From contig NZ_JARXAB010000138.1 of the NCBI RefSeq assembly GCF_029866045.1, forward strand, positions 1 to 64,000: a stretch of DNA of 64,000 bases. Direction: 5' to 3'. Source of the stretch: Ramlibacter sp. GTDB lineage: Bacteria; Pseudomonadota; Gammaproteobacteria; Burkholderiales; Burkholderiaceae_C. Under the pieces are notes generated by a model. The model was given only the letters and a program-made list of their open reading frames with translations. It made no database searches and was not told where the DNA came from. This document shows positions 1-8,115 of the stretch, in pieces. The translations under genes were made by a program, and so were the position numbers. The number at the start of each line of letters is the position of its first letter. Position 1 is the stretch's first letter.

Positions 1-1403
1 GTGTAGAGCGCCGCAAAAGGCAGGGCCGACGTGGCCTGCACCCAGCGCCCGGTAGTGGTCTCGGCAAAATCCCGGGGTCGATCGTCGTCGCCGCAGCCCA
101 GCCGCCGGTTGTAGGGCTGGTCAAGCTTGCCTTCCCGCAAAACGGCCGTGGCCCACTCGGCGCCCACACCGATGATCAGGTCGCCCAGCAGGTGGATCAA
201 GGCAGCCCCCATCCAAGGAGGCATCGCCCCGGGGTCCGGGCAAGTGCCCAGCGGGTCCGAAACAAGCCCGGCGGCCTCGGGCTCCAGGAGGGACGTGACC
301 GCTCCGGCCATGGCAAAACTCGCGCCGAACAGCAGCGTCGAGTTAATCGCCTTCTGGAGCAGGTCCCACCGGGAACCGCTGGACACCAGGCCTGGCAATT
401 GCGCCGGTGTGATGCTGTGGTTGACCAGGGTTTGGAGCGTCGACAGTTCGCGCTCCGGGTCCCTGACCATGGCGGACCACGCGACATGGCGCAAGGCCCG
501 GTGAAGCTCATCCAGCAAAGCCAGCGGGTTGCCGCCTCTGCCGCCGTAGCCGACCTCCAGGGCACGCTCTTGCAAAGTCGCGACGCGCTCCTGCCAATGC
601 GGCAACGCCTCCCGCAAGACCGAGCCTGCACCCGGTGGCCAGGCGCGCGGCGCATCGGGTGGGGCGGCTGCAGCCGATGCAACCGGTACTGGATTGAGCA
701 AGGGTAAGCGCGCGCCAGCGGGGCCAGCTGCGGGGCCAGCTGCGGGCGCAGGTACGGGCGGGGCTGCGGGTGCGGCGCTGGCCCGTGGCGGGCTGGGCCG
801 CACGTCGAGCGCCACATGCGGGCTCGGCTGAGGAGGCGCGCTCGGCCGAGGAAAGCGGGGCGGTGCTGGCTGATGCCGCTTGGCCGGCTCCGATGCCAGG
901 GGCCGCTCGCCGCGCGGGGACGAGGCCAGCCGATGGCGCTTGGCTGGCGGCGCCGTCAGGGGCAACTCCGGGCGCGGACGCGGGGGCGAGGCCAGCGGCG
1001 AGCCGGGCTCCAGCGCTTCCTCGGGAATGGGCGAGAGCGACAGCGACAGCGGAATGGCGCTCATCCCGGCCTGCCAGCGGCTCGCATGTCGGCCCTGTAC
1101 GGGCTGGGAGCCGGGGTCACCGCCGGCCAGGCGCCTGCCCGGGGGTGGCGTGATGTTCGCGAACAGGCCTTGGGAAACCACCTTGACCCGCATGCCGGCC
1201 TGGCTCCGGTGGCGTTTGGTCGAGAGCTCACCTGCGGTGGGGGCGCTGGCGGGCGCCTCTTTGCGCTTGCCTGCTGCTTGTGGGGGACTGCTGCCCTCGC
1301 CTGCCGCGTCACGCACCGGCGGGGCCTGGTGAGCGACCGGGCGCGAGGAATGGGTGGTCGCAGTCATGACGAGCGAAATGGGGCGTCGGAAGGTGCTTTG
1401 CAT
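1..1403 (-). CDS. Unknown proline-rich, effector-like protein (3' end outside window)
   Basis: An open frame of 467 codons runs from an ATG at 1403 down to the left edge without a stop, so the C-terminus is missing. Residues 1-25 are rich in Ser, Thr and Arg (MQSTFRRPISLVMTATTHSS). About residues 25-225 are low-complexity Pro/Ala/Arg/Ser sequence, with a motif AKRH occurring twice in similar surroundings. From about residue 225 the sequence becomes ordinary and helix-like, with a moderately hydrophobic stretch near residues 310-400. A disordered Ser/Pro-rich N-terminus ahead of a folded domain is common in type III effectors, but I recognise no family and see no PIP box upstream. No good Shine-Dalgarno precedes 1403; an in-frame ATG 12 codons later is an alternative start. 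That it is a real gene is likely from the long open frame; the function is unknown. Confidence 0.6.
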   Translation of the reverse strand, partial: MQSTFRRPISLVMTATTHSSRPVAHQAPPVRDAAGEGSSPPQAAGKRKEAPASAPTAGELSTKRHRSQAGMRVKVVSQGLFANITPPPGRRLAGGDPGSQPVQGRHASRWQAGMSAIPLSLSLSPIPEEALEPGSPLASPPRPRPELPLTAPPAKRHRLASSPRGERPLASEPAKRHQPAPPRFPRPSAPPQPSPHVALDVRPSPPRASAAPAAPPVPAPAAGPAAGPAGARLPLLNPVPVASAAAAPPDAPRAWPPGAGSVLREALPHWQERVATLQERALEVGYGGRGGNPLALLDELHRALRHVAWSAMVRDPERELSTLQTLVNHSITPAQLPGLVSSGSRWDLLQKAINSTLLFGASFAMAGAVTSLLEPEAAGLVSDPLGTCPDPGAMPPWMGAALIHLLGDLIIGVGAEWATAVLREGKLDQPYNRRLGCGDDDRPRDFAETTTGRWVQATSALPFAALY

Positions 1404-1540
1404 AGGGCTGTGTGCAGGCGAAGGAGCACGTGAGGAGTCAGAGACGGCGACGATCTTGGCGGCACGCGTCGCAGTTGACTTGCACCGTGCTGTCCCGCAC
1501 AGCCGGCATTGGATGTGCGCGGCCCACTACACTGCCCGCC

Positions 1541-2794
1541 ATGCCCACAACCGACACCCTCGCCTTTGACGCTATCGTGCTCGGGGGCGGTGCTGCCGGC
1601 TTGTTTTGCGCCGGGGTCGCCGGGCAGCTGGGCCTCAAGGTGCTGGTCATCGACCATGCCGCCAAGGTGGCCGAGAAGGTGCGCATTGCCGGCGGCGGAC
1701 GCTGCAACTTCACCAACCGCGACCTCGATCCGCGCGCGCCGCACAAGCACTTCCTCGGCGAGAACCCGCAGTTCTGCCGCTCGGCGCTGTCGCGCTACAC
1801 GCCGCAGGACTTCATCGACCTGGTCCAGCGCCACGGCATCCCTTTCCACGAGAAGCACAAGGGCCAGCTCTTTGGCGACCGAAGCTCGGAAGATTTCATC
1901 CGCATGCTGCTGGCCGAGTGCGAGACCGGCGGCGTGCAGCGCTGGCAGCCCTGCGCGGTGAAGGCGGTGCGCCACGCAGGCGCAGAGGGCTACGCAGTCG
2001 ACACCGACCAGGGCACCGTGCGCGCGCCGCAGTTGGTGGTGGCCACGGGCGGCCTGGCCATCCCGCAGATCGGCGCCAGCGACCTGGGCTACCGAATTGC
2101 CAAGCAATTTGACCTGCGGGTGGTGGAGCCGCGCCCGGCCCTGGTGCCCCTCACCTTCGACGGCCAAGCCTGGGCCCCTTGGGCCGATCTGGCGGGCCTG
2201 GCCCTGCCGGTGCGCATCGAGACCGGCAGCAAAAAGGACCGCCTGAACTTCGGTACTTTTGACGAGGACCTGTTGTTCACCCACCGCGGCCTGTCGGGTC
2301 CCGGCGTTCTGCAGATCTCGAGCTATTGGAAGCCGGGCAGCGCCTTGCGGCTGGATCTGTCCCCTGGGCAGGACCTGAACGAGGCACTGCCCCGGGCCAA
2401 GGCGGGCTCACGCAAATTGATTGCCAACGAGCTGGCCGCCTATTTGCCCTCGCGCCTGGCCGAAGCCTGGGCCCGGCAGGACACCGCCTGGCAGCGACCG
2501 GTGAACGAGGCCTCGGACAAGGCCCTGGCCCTGCTGGCCCAGCGCATCAGCGCCTGGGAACTCACCCCCACAGGCACAGAGGGCTACAAAAAAGCCGAGG
2601 TCACGGCGGGCGGCGTAGACACCCGCACGCTTTCGCAGCAGACGATGGAGTCTCGCCAGCCGGGCCTGTACTTCATTGGCGAGGTGGTCGACATCACCGG
2701 CTGGCTGGGCGGCTACAACTTTCAGTGGGCCTGGGCCAGCGGCTGGGCCTGCGCCCAAGGCATGGCCGCACGGCGGGGCAGCCTGGGGGGATGA
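1541..2794 (+). CDS. NAD(P)/FAD-dependent oxidoreductase, HI0933/YhiN (BaiN-like) family
   Basis: A 417-residue flavoprotein. The N-terminus has the Rossmann glycine motif GGGAAGLFCAG and then GGGRCNFTN, both diagnostic of the HI0933/YhiN family. The C-terminus ends with GWLGGYNFQWAWASG, the conserved FAD-contacting block of the same family. Length is typical. The start at 1541 (MPTTDTLAFDAIVLGGG) puts the dinucleotide-binding strand at the usual distance; longer in-frame starts would add Arg-rich sequence unlike the family. The gene is divergent from the unknown gene on the left, with about 137 bp between the starts. Family members are soluble flavin oxidoreductases of poorly defined substrate; BaiN in gut bacteria acts on bile acid intermediates, which should not be assumed here. 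Confidence 0.93.
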   Translation: MPTTDTLAFDAIVLGGGAAGLFCAGVAGQLGLKVLVIDHAAKVAEKVRIAGGGRCNFTNRDLDPRAPHKHFLGENPQFCRSALSRYTPQDFIDLVQRHGIPFHEKHKGQLFGDRSSEDFIRMLLAECETGGVQRWQPCAVKAVRHAGAEGYAVDTDQGTVRAPQLVVATGGLAIPQIGASDLGYRIAKQFDLRVVEPRPALVPLTFDGQAWAPWADLAGLALPVRIETGSKKDRLNFGTFDEDLLFTHRGLSGPGVLQISSYWKPGSALRLDLSPGQDLNEALPRAKAGSRKLIANELAAYLPSRLAEAWARQDTAWQRPVNEASDKALALLAQRISAWELTPTGTEGYKKAEVTAGGVDTRTLSQQTMESRQPGLYFIGEVVDITGWLGGYNFQWAWASGWACAQGMAARRGSLGG

Positions 2795-2870
2795 ACCTCG
2801 GCCCCGGTTGAATACCAATGGACTCACACGGCCCACCATCAAAAATCGGATTTCTGCCACCGCGCGAGGC

Positions 2871-2876
2871 TATAAT
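2871..2876 (+). promoter_or_regulatory. Probable -10 element of the rpsU promoter
   Basis: A perfect TATAAT lies 108 bases before the rpsU start codon, in a locally AT-richer stretch. The -35 match is weak (TTTCTG at 2851-2856 gives a 14-base spacer, shorter than ideal). The position leaves a long leader, as is usual for rpsU. Confidence 0.55.
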
Positions 2877-2983
2877 TTGCGGCTATTCTGGCGAACCCCC
2901 GGCAGCCTGATCATCAAATTAGCCAGGGAACCCCGCTGCGAGCCCGATCTTCTTGCAGCACCCAATTGGATTCAAAGAAACGC

Positions 2984-3196
2984 ATGACGACGATTCGAGT
3001 CAAGGAAAACGAACCCTTTGACGTGGCCCTGCGCCGCTTCAAGCGCACCATTGAAAAACTGGGCCTGCTCACCGACCTGCGCGCCCGTGAGTTCTACGAA
3101 AAGCCCACCGCCGAGCGCAAGCGCAAAAAAGCGGCTGCGGTGAAGCGCCATTACAAGCGCGTTCGTAGCATGCAGCTGCCCAAGAAGCTGTACTGA
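2984..3196 (+). CDS. rpsU: 30S ribosomal protein S21
   Basis: A 70-residue basic protein ([19 protein letters not shown]...), with the S21 signature of an N-terminal strand, the RRFKR helix and a strongly basic Lys/Arg tail ending [10 protein letters not shown]. Length and sequence match bacterial S21, which sits on the platform of the small subunit near the anti-Shine-Dalgarno end of 16S rRNA. It is followed after 43 bases by a strong hairpin and then by yqeY. The rpsU-yqeY order is common in proteobacteria. The start was taken at the internal ATG because the family begins MTTIRVKE. Confidence 0.97.
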
Positions 3197-3238
3197 CCCT
3201 CTGCACTGATACGTTCCCGGAAGTCCCTGGCTTCCAAG

Positions 3239-3272
3239 CAAGGCCCGCCCGGGGATACTCTGGCGGGCCTTG
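3239..3272 (+). terminator. Hairpin terminator after rpsU
   Basis: A perfect 11-bp inverted repeat (CAAGGCCCGCC / GGCGGGCCTTG) with a 12-base loop lies between rpsU and yqeY. It is followed by TGTCGTT, a poor U-tract, so it may attenuate rather than fully stop transcription into yqeY. Confidence 0.6.
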
Positions 3273-3335
3273 TCGTTGGCCGGTCCGGCCCCTGCCCCCC
3301 TCCCCCGCAACTTCGCCCACTTCAAGGAGACCCGG

Positions 3336-3782
3336 ATGTCCCTCAAGGCACGAATCACCGAAGACATGAAGGCCGCCATGCGCGCCAAGGACTCAGACCG
3401 CCTGGGCACGATCCGCCTGCTCACTGCGGCCATCAAGCAAAAGGAAGTCGACGAACGCATCGAACTCGATGACGTAGCCGTGATCGCCATCGTCGACAAG
3501 CTGATCAAGCAACGCAAGGACAGCATCGAGGCTTTCCAGAAGGCCGCCCGCCAGGACCTGGCGGACAAGGAGACCGCCGAGATGGCAGTGCTCACCGCCT
3601 ACCTGCCGGCACGGCTGTCCGCCGACGAGGTGGCCGCCGAAGTGCGCGCCCTGGTCGCCGAATTGGGCGCCAGCGGCCCGGGGGATATGGGCAAGGTCAT
3701 GGGCCCGGCCAAGGCCCGTTTGGCCGGCAAGGCCGACATGGGGCTGGTGTCTGCAGCGGTGAAGGCGGCCCTGGCTGGGTGA
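3336..3782 (+). CDS. yqeY: GatB/YqeY domain-containing protein
   Basis: A 148-residue protein (MSLKARITEDMKAAMRAKD...) of the YqeY family, homologous to the helical tail domain of the GatB subunit of tRNA amidotransferase. The conserved helical blocks are visible: the N-terminal AMRAKDSDRLGTIRLL, then DYLP-like TAYLPARLS, and the terminal GDMGKVMGPAKARLAGKADM, probably tRNA-contacting. The start at 3336 is fixed by AAGGAGA six bases upstream. The 3' 190 bp has a decayed copy at 4715-4909. The role of free YqeY is not settled; it may bind tRNA. Confidence 0.93.
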   Translation: MSLKARITEDMKAAMRAKDSDRLGTIRLLTAAIKQKEVDERIELDDVAVIAIVDKLIKQRKDSIEAFQKAARQDLADKETAEMAVLTAYLPARLSADEVAAEVRALVAELGASGPGDMGKVMGPAKARLAGKADMGLVSAAVKAALAG

Positions 3783-3870
3783 ACCATTTGGGGTTAGCGG
3801 GCACTCAACTATCCTGGTCAATTCGAATGCCAATCTGCCTGCCTGCCTACATATCCACAGAAAGTGCCCC

Positions 3871-4545
3871 ATGAACAAGCTCACTTTGCTCGCCACCTTG
3901 ACCCTTGCCGCTGCCAGCGCACAGGCTCAAGACGTCTACTTGGGCCTCGGCGCCCCCGGCCTCGTGACCCTCGGCTATGCCGCGCCAATGGGCGCGGCCC
4001 GAGCCCTGGGCGGCGAGTGGGGGCTACGCGGCGAGTTCGCCGGCGGTGGGTCGGCAAGCATGTCCGTGACGGAAGACGGAAACACCTTCTCCGCCAAGAT
4101 CAATAACAGCCGGGTTGGCGTTTTCGCCGACTGGTTCCCCTCCAAGTCCAGCGGTTTCCGCCTGGTTGGCGGCCTGACCGCCAATGACATCAAGTTCGCC
4201 CTATCGGCGGCTGCCTCCGGAACCATCGATATCAACGGCAAGACCGCCAACCTGAGCGGCGAGACCTTCAAGGTCACGATCAAGCAGCCCCAGGTCACGC
4301 CCTACCTGGGCATCGGCTGGGGCCACAAGGCCAGCACCGAAAAGGGCCTGGGCTTTTTTGCAGACCTCGGGATTGCTGTTGGCACGTTCACGGCCACAGT
4401 TGACACCTCCTTGGTGGGCAAGACCTTCGGCGCCAACACCATCACCCAAGCCGACGTCGATGCGCAGAGCAAAAAGCTCAAAGACGCGGTGAACAAGCTT
4501 GGCGCACTGCCCTCGGTCGCCATCGGCGCCATCTACCGATTCTGA
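3871..4545 (+). CDS. Putative outer-membrane beta-barrel protein
   Basis: A 224-residue protein with a clear Sec signal peptide; the predicted cleavage follows AQA at residue 19. The mature part alternates hydrophobic and polar residues and is rich in Gly, with blocks such as VTPYLGIGWGHK and FFADLGIAVGTF, and it ends in IGAIYRF. A terminal aromatic residue and the YLG.GWG motif are typical of small porin or OmpW-like barrels. No precise family is recognised. It is a single gene between yqeY and the pmbA/yqeY chimera. A GC-rich hairpin follows. Likely an outer-membrane protein; substrate unknown. Confidence 0.7.
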   Translation: MNKLTLLATLTLAAASAQAQDVYLGLGAPGLVTLGYAAPMGAARALGGEWGLRGEFAGGGSASMSVTEDGNTFSAKINNSRVGVFADWFPSKSSGFRLVGGLTANDIKFALSAAASGTIDINGKTANLSGETFKVTIKQPQVTPYLGIGWGHKASTEKGLGFFADLGIAVGTFTATVDTSLVGKTFGANTITQADVDAQSKKLKDAVNKLGALPSVAIGAIYRF

Positions 4546-4551
4546 TCGGGC

Positions 4552-4571
4552 CGGCGGCGACCTCGCCGCCG
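4552..4571 (+). terminator. Possible terminator hairpin after the outer-membrane protein gene
   Basis: A GC-only inverted repeat CGGCGGCGA / TCGCCGCCG begins 7 bases after the stop codon at 4545. It has a very short loop and no following T-run, so it is only a weak terminator candidate. Confidence 0.35.
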
Positions 4572-4587
4572 CCTCGGGTGCTGCCCC

Positions 4588-4909
4588 CTCAGGAGCCCGC
4601 TAACTTAAGCCGGTTGATCAGCACCGACCCCACCGTTTTGGCGCCTTAGTTGTAGATCTCGGCGCCCATGGCCTCGATGCTGCGGAAACTGTCCTTGAGG
4701 TTGCCGGCGATGGTGGTACTCACCGCCTACCCGCCGGCACGCCTGTCCGCCGACGAGGTGGCCACCGAAGTGCGCGCCCTGGCCGCCGAATTGGGCGCCA
4801 GCGGACCGGGCGACATGGGTAATGTCATGCGTCCAGCCAAGGCCCGTCTGGCCGGCAAGGCCGACATGGGCTGGTGTCGGCAGCGGTCAAGGCCGCCCTG
4901 GCAGGCTGA
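4588..4909. pseudogene. Chimeric remnant: pmbA 3' tail joined to yqeY 3' tail
   Basis: Bases 4588-4715 match the pmbA 3' end at 5988-6115, in the same orientation and with a constant offset of 1400; I count about 15 mismatches in 128 positions. In the pmbA sense (minus strand) the copy has TAC to TAA in the last codons, a stop within YNYGAK. From about 4715 to 4909 the sequence instead matches the last 190 bp of yqeY (3591-3782), with scattered substitutions and a single-base deletion (GGGGCTGG to GGGCTGG near 4868) that breaks the frame. The switch lies at a short shared GATGG. Neither part has a start or a full domain, so it is non-coding debris, apart from its last bases, which form the end of the nitronate monooxygenase gene. 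Confidence 0.88.
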
Positions 4910-5933
4910 AGCCCGCTGCGAGCGCCCGCACGATCTCGGCCGCTGGCAACTCGCGGCAACCCGCGCGGTTCGTCCCCGACCACAGCGGCGTGAAGTCGTC
5001 GCGGCCCTCGGCCTCCGCCTGCGCGCGCAGCGGCGCCAGCGCGGCGGAAGCCAGCGGGAAGGCCGGGGCCTGGTCGCTCACCGGACCCAGCTCCCGCATC
5101 AGGCGGTTAGACATCCCCCGGGCCAGTCCGCCGGAGAAGAGGTTGGTCAGCGTCGGCTGCGCGTCGCGGTCTTTGAGGCGCGTGCGGTGCACCGGGCCCG
5201 TGGTGGCCTCGGGGCACAGCAGGAAGGCGGTGCCCGCCTGAACCGCCGAGGCGCCCGCCGCCATTGCGGCGCGCACGCTCGCCGCGTCGCTGATGCCGCC
5301 CGCCGCGATCACCGGCACTCGCAGCGCCAGTGCGCACTGCGCCACCAGGTCCATCATGCCGGTTTGCAGGCTGATGTCGGTCGAGAGGAAATGCCCCCGG
5401 TGCCCGCCCGCCTCCAGGCCCTGGGCGATGACCGCATCCACTCCCCGGCCCTCCAGCCACAGCGCTTCTGCCAGCGTGGTGGCGGAGGCCATCACCCGCG
5501 ACCCCATCGCACGCACCCGCGCCAGCAGCTCGGGAGACGGCAGGCCGAAATGAAAGCTCACCACCGCAGGCCGGAAGCGCTCCAGCACCTCGGCCGATTC
5601 GGGGCCGAAGGGCCGGCGGCTGGCGCCGCCCGCAGCCTGGGACAGGTCCAGCCCAAGTTCGGCATAGTACGGCGCAAGGGCCTGCTGCCAGCGCGCGTCC
5701 CGCGCCGGGTCGGGCGCGGGGGGCTGGTGGGTGAAGAAATTGACGTTGTACGGGCGCCCCGCCGCCTGCAGCAGCTGCAGCTCGCGCTCGATCGCGTCGG
5801 GACCCAGCATGGCCGCGGGTAGGGAGCCCAGGGCCTCGGCCTCGCCCACCGCCAGCGCCAGGCGGGCGCCCTGGGAGCCGGCCATGGGGGCCTGGATCAG
5901 GGGGAGAAGTCCGGGCAGGCCAAGAAAATCCAT
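4887..5933 (-). CDS. Nitronate monooxygenase (2-nitropropane dioxygenase family)
   Basis: A 348-residue TIM-barrel FMN enzyme. The N-terminus has QAPMAGSQG, the middle has GVDAVIAQGLEAGGHRGHF, then VPVIAAGGISDAASV and GASAVQAGTAFLLCPEA; together these are the FMN- and phosphate-binding blocks of nitronate monooxygenases. The family oxidises alkyl nitronates to carbonyl compounds and nitrite with O2. GAGGAAAG stands 6 bases before the ATG at 5933. The last seven codons and the TGA lie inside the yqeY-derived part of the chimera (minus strand), so the natural C-terminus has probably been replaced; the core is intact. Nearest neighbour upstream is pmbA, 55 bp away. Confidence 0.9.
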   Translation of the reverse strand: MDFLGLPGLLPLIQAPMAGSQGARLALAVGEAEALGSLPAAMLGPDAIERELQLLQAAGRPYNVNFFTHQPPAPDPARDARWQQALAPYYAELGLDLSQAAGGASRRPFGPESAEVLERFRPAVVSFHFGLPSPELLARVRAMGSRVMASATTLAEALWLEGRGVDAVIAQGLEAGGHRGHFLSTDISLQTGMMDLVAQCALALRVPVIAAGGISDAASVRAAMAAGASAVQAGTAFLLCPEATTGPVHRTRLKDRDAQPTLTNLFSGGLARGMSNRLMRELGPVSDQAPAFPLASAALAPLRAQAEAEGRDDFTPLWSGTNRAGCRELPAAEIVRALAAGFSLPGRP

Positions 5934-5988
5934 GGTGCTTTCCTCAGACGGGAGGGGCGCGGGGTCTGACCCGCGCGCAACGAAGGCC

Positions 5989-7374
5989 TCAGGAGCCGGC
6001 GACCTTCATTCTGTTGATCAGCACCGACCCCACCGTTTTGGCGCCGTAGTTGTAGGTGTCGGCGCCCATGGCCTCGATGCCGCGGAACATGTCCTTGAGG
6101 TTGCCAGCGATGGTGATCTCTTGCACTGGAAAGGCGATTTCGCCGTTCTCGACCCAGAAGCCGCTGGCACCGCGAGAGTAGTCGCCAGTGACGTAGTTGA
6201 CGCCCTGCCCCATCAGCTCGATAACGAACAGGCCCGTGCCCAGCTTGCGCAGCATGGCCGGCAGATCATCACCGGGCCGGGTGCGGCGGGAACTCATTAC
6301 CAGGTTGTGCGAACCGCCGGAGTTGCCGGTGGTCTTCATGCCCAGCTTGCGAGCGGAGTAGCTGGAGAGGAAGTAGCCCTCCACCCGGCCAGCAGTCACC
6401 ACTTGTCGGGCGCGGGTGCGCACACCCTCATCGTCGAAGGGGGCGCTGCCTTTACCACCGCGCTGGTGCGGGTCTTCGGAGATGTCGATATGGCGCGGGA
6501 GCACCTGCTTGCCCAGTGAGTCGAGCAGGAAGCTGCTGCGACGATAAAGCGCGCTGCCGCTGGTGGCCTGCACATAGGCGCCCAGCAGGCCGGCCGCCAA
6601 GGGCGACTCGAAAAGGACCGGGCACTCGCGGGTGCTGATCTTGCGGGACTTCAGGCGCGAGAGCGCGCGCTCGGCAGCATAGCGGCCCACCGCCTGCGGA
6701 GAGGCCAGTTCGTTGGCGTTGCGCATAGAGCTGTACCAGGCGTCGCGCTGCATGTCGTTGCCACGGCCAGCGATCGGCGCCACCGACAAGGAGTGGCGCG
6801 AGAGCGGGTAGCCGCCCGAAAAGCCCCGGGTGTGGGCACTGAAGAAGTGGCTTTGCTGGGCCGAGACGCCAGCGCCCTCGCTGTTGGTGATGCGGGGGCT
6901 GGTGCCCAGGGCCGCCTGCTCGCAGGCCAGGGCCAATTGGGCGGCCTCTTCGCTGCTGATGGGCCAGGGGTGGAACAGGTCCAGGTCGGGTTGCTCGGAG
7001 GCTTGCGCAATATCGCCGGCGTCGGGCAGGCCGGCCACCGGGTCCTCGGCGGTGAAGCGGGCAATGTCGTAGGCGGCCTGCACCGTCTGGCGGATGGCGG
7101 CCTCGGAAAAGTCGGAGGTGCTGGCATTGCCGCGGCGCTGGCCGATGTAGACGGTGACGCCCAGGGACTTGTCGCGGTTGCGTTCGACGTTTTCCAGCTC
7201 GCCCTTGCGCACCGATACCGACAGGCCGCAGCCCTCGGAAGCCTCGGCGCCGGCGTCAGTGGCGCCCAGACGCTTGGCATGGCCGAGCGCCAGATCGACC
7301 AAATGCTCGAAATGGGCGCGGCTGTAGGAAAAACCCGGTGCGGCACCGGCGGAGGGAGAGGAGGAGGTCTTCAT
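5989..7374 (-). CDS. pmbA: Metalloprotease PmbA (TldE subunit)
   Basis: A 461-residue PmbA/TldE protein, the usual length. Visible family blocks include VSVRKGELENVERNRDKSLG near residue 50, the central EFPVLF-like RECPVLFESPLAAGLLG, and the C-terminal GASGFWVENGEIAFPVQEITIAGNL. TldD and PmbA form a hetero-oligomer that trims peptides such as microcin B17 precursors and unfolded tails; PmbA itself lacks the HExxxH zinc motif, which sits in TldD. It is divergent from darP with about 69 bp between starts, an arrangement conserved in proteobacteria. Its 3' 128 bp is duplicated at 4588-4715. Confidence 0.96.
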   Translation of the reverse strand: MKTSSSPSAGAAPGFSYSRAHFEHLVDLALGHAKRLGATDAGAEASEGCGLSVSVRKGELENVERNRDKSLGVTVYIGQRRGNASTSDFSEAAIRQTVQAAYDIARFTAEDPVAGLPDAGDIAQASEQPDLDLFHPWPISSEEAAQLALACEQAALGTSPRITNSEGAGVSAQQSHFFSAHTRGFSGGYPLSRHSLSVAPIAGRGNDMQRDAWYSSMRNANELASPQAVGRYAAERALSRLKSRKISTRECPVLFESPLAAGLLGAYVQATSGSALYRRSSFLLDSLGKQVLPRHIDISEDPHQRGGKGSAPFDDEGVRTRARQVVTAGRVEGYFLSSYSARKLGMKTTGNSGGSHNLVMSSRRTRPGDDLPAMLRKLGTGLFVIELMGQGVNYVTGDYSRGASGFWVENGEIAFPVQEITIAGNLKDMFRGIEAMGADTYNYGAKTVGSVLINRMKVAGS

Positions 7375-7443
7375 TGCGCGGCTATGATACTTGCGCCCCT
7401 ACCTTCCCGGCCGAACACGCGCCGGGAGCCCCTCCCCATTTCC

Positions 7444-8109
7444 ATGTCACGCAAACTCAAAAAAGGCTATTTCGTGCGCGGCCAGTTCGTGGCCGAAGGC
7501 AGCGAGCTGGACTTGCAGCTCAAGGCCGAGCTCAAGGGCAACGAAATCAGCCGGACCGATCTCAAGCGCGAAAGCACCGACCTGCAGAAGCTGGGCGAAC
7601 AGCTCATGACCCTGCGGGCCGACCTGTTAGAACCGCTGGCCCTGCCCGAGAGCCTGGTTGAGGCCGTGCGCGAAGCCGCCCGGATCACCAACTTCGAGGG
7701 CAAGCGCCGGCAGATGCAGTACGTGGGCAAGTTGATGCGCCGACTCGACGAAACGCAGCGTGCGGCCGTGCGCGAAGCGATCGACGTGCAACACCGCGGC
7801 TCGGCATCCGACACCCTGGCCCTGCACCAAGCCGAGCGCTGGCGTGACGACCTGATCGCCCGCGACCAGGCGCTCTCCGACTGGCTGGCGCAGTACCCTG
7901 GCAGCGACGCGCAGCAACTGCGGTCCCTGGTGCGCCAGGCCCGCAAGGACCAGGCTCCGCCCGATGCCGATGCGGTCTCGCGCGGACTGGCGCCGCGCCA
8001 GAGCCGGGCCTTCCGCGAGATTTTTCAGCTGGTGCGCGAGCAACTGCGGGGAGGCGACACCGCGCCTCGTGACGAAGACGGCGCCTACGACTTGGAGCGC
8101 CAGGACTGA
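7444..8109 (+). CDS. darP: Ribosome biogenesis factor DarP (YjgA, DUF615)
   Basis: A 221-residue highly charged helical protein. It begins SRKLKKGYFVRGQF and carries EISRTDLKRESTDLQKLGE and the RRQMQYVGKLMR block diagnostic of YjgA/DarP. E. coli DarP binds pre-50S particles and promotes late 50S maturation near the peptidyl-transferase centre. It is divergent from pmbA and its stop is 6 bases before mog, so the two are probably co-transcribed. The start at 7444 was chosen over a much longer upstream reading frame because the family begins at this Met. Confidence 0.95.
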   Translation: MSRKLKKGYFVRGQFVAEGSELDLQLKAELKGNEISRTDLKRESTDLQKLGEQLMTLRADLLEPLALPESLVEAVREAARITNFEGKRRQMQYVGKLMRRLDETQRAAVREAIDVQHRGSASDTLALHQAERWRDDLIARDQALSDWLAQYPGSDAQQLRSLVRQARKDQAPPDADAVSRGLAPRQSRAFREIFQLVREQLRGGDTAPRDEDGAYDLERQD

Positions 8110-8115
8110 ACCGCC

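Noticed and set aside
1404-1540. PIP-box-type (HrpB/HrpX) promoter upstream of the effector-like gene
   Set aside because: Only one TTCG is found near the start and no second one at the required spacing.
4668-5822. Plus-strand open frame of 384 codons starting in the yqeY-like remnant
   Set aside because: Only its first 65 codons resemble YqeY; the rest is antisense to nitronate monooxygenase, so it is an accident of the chimera.
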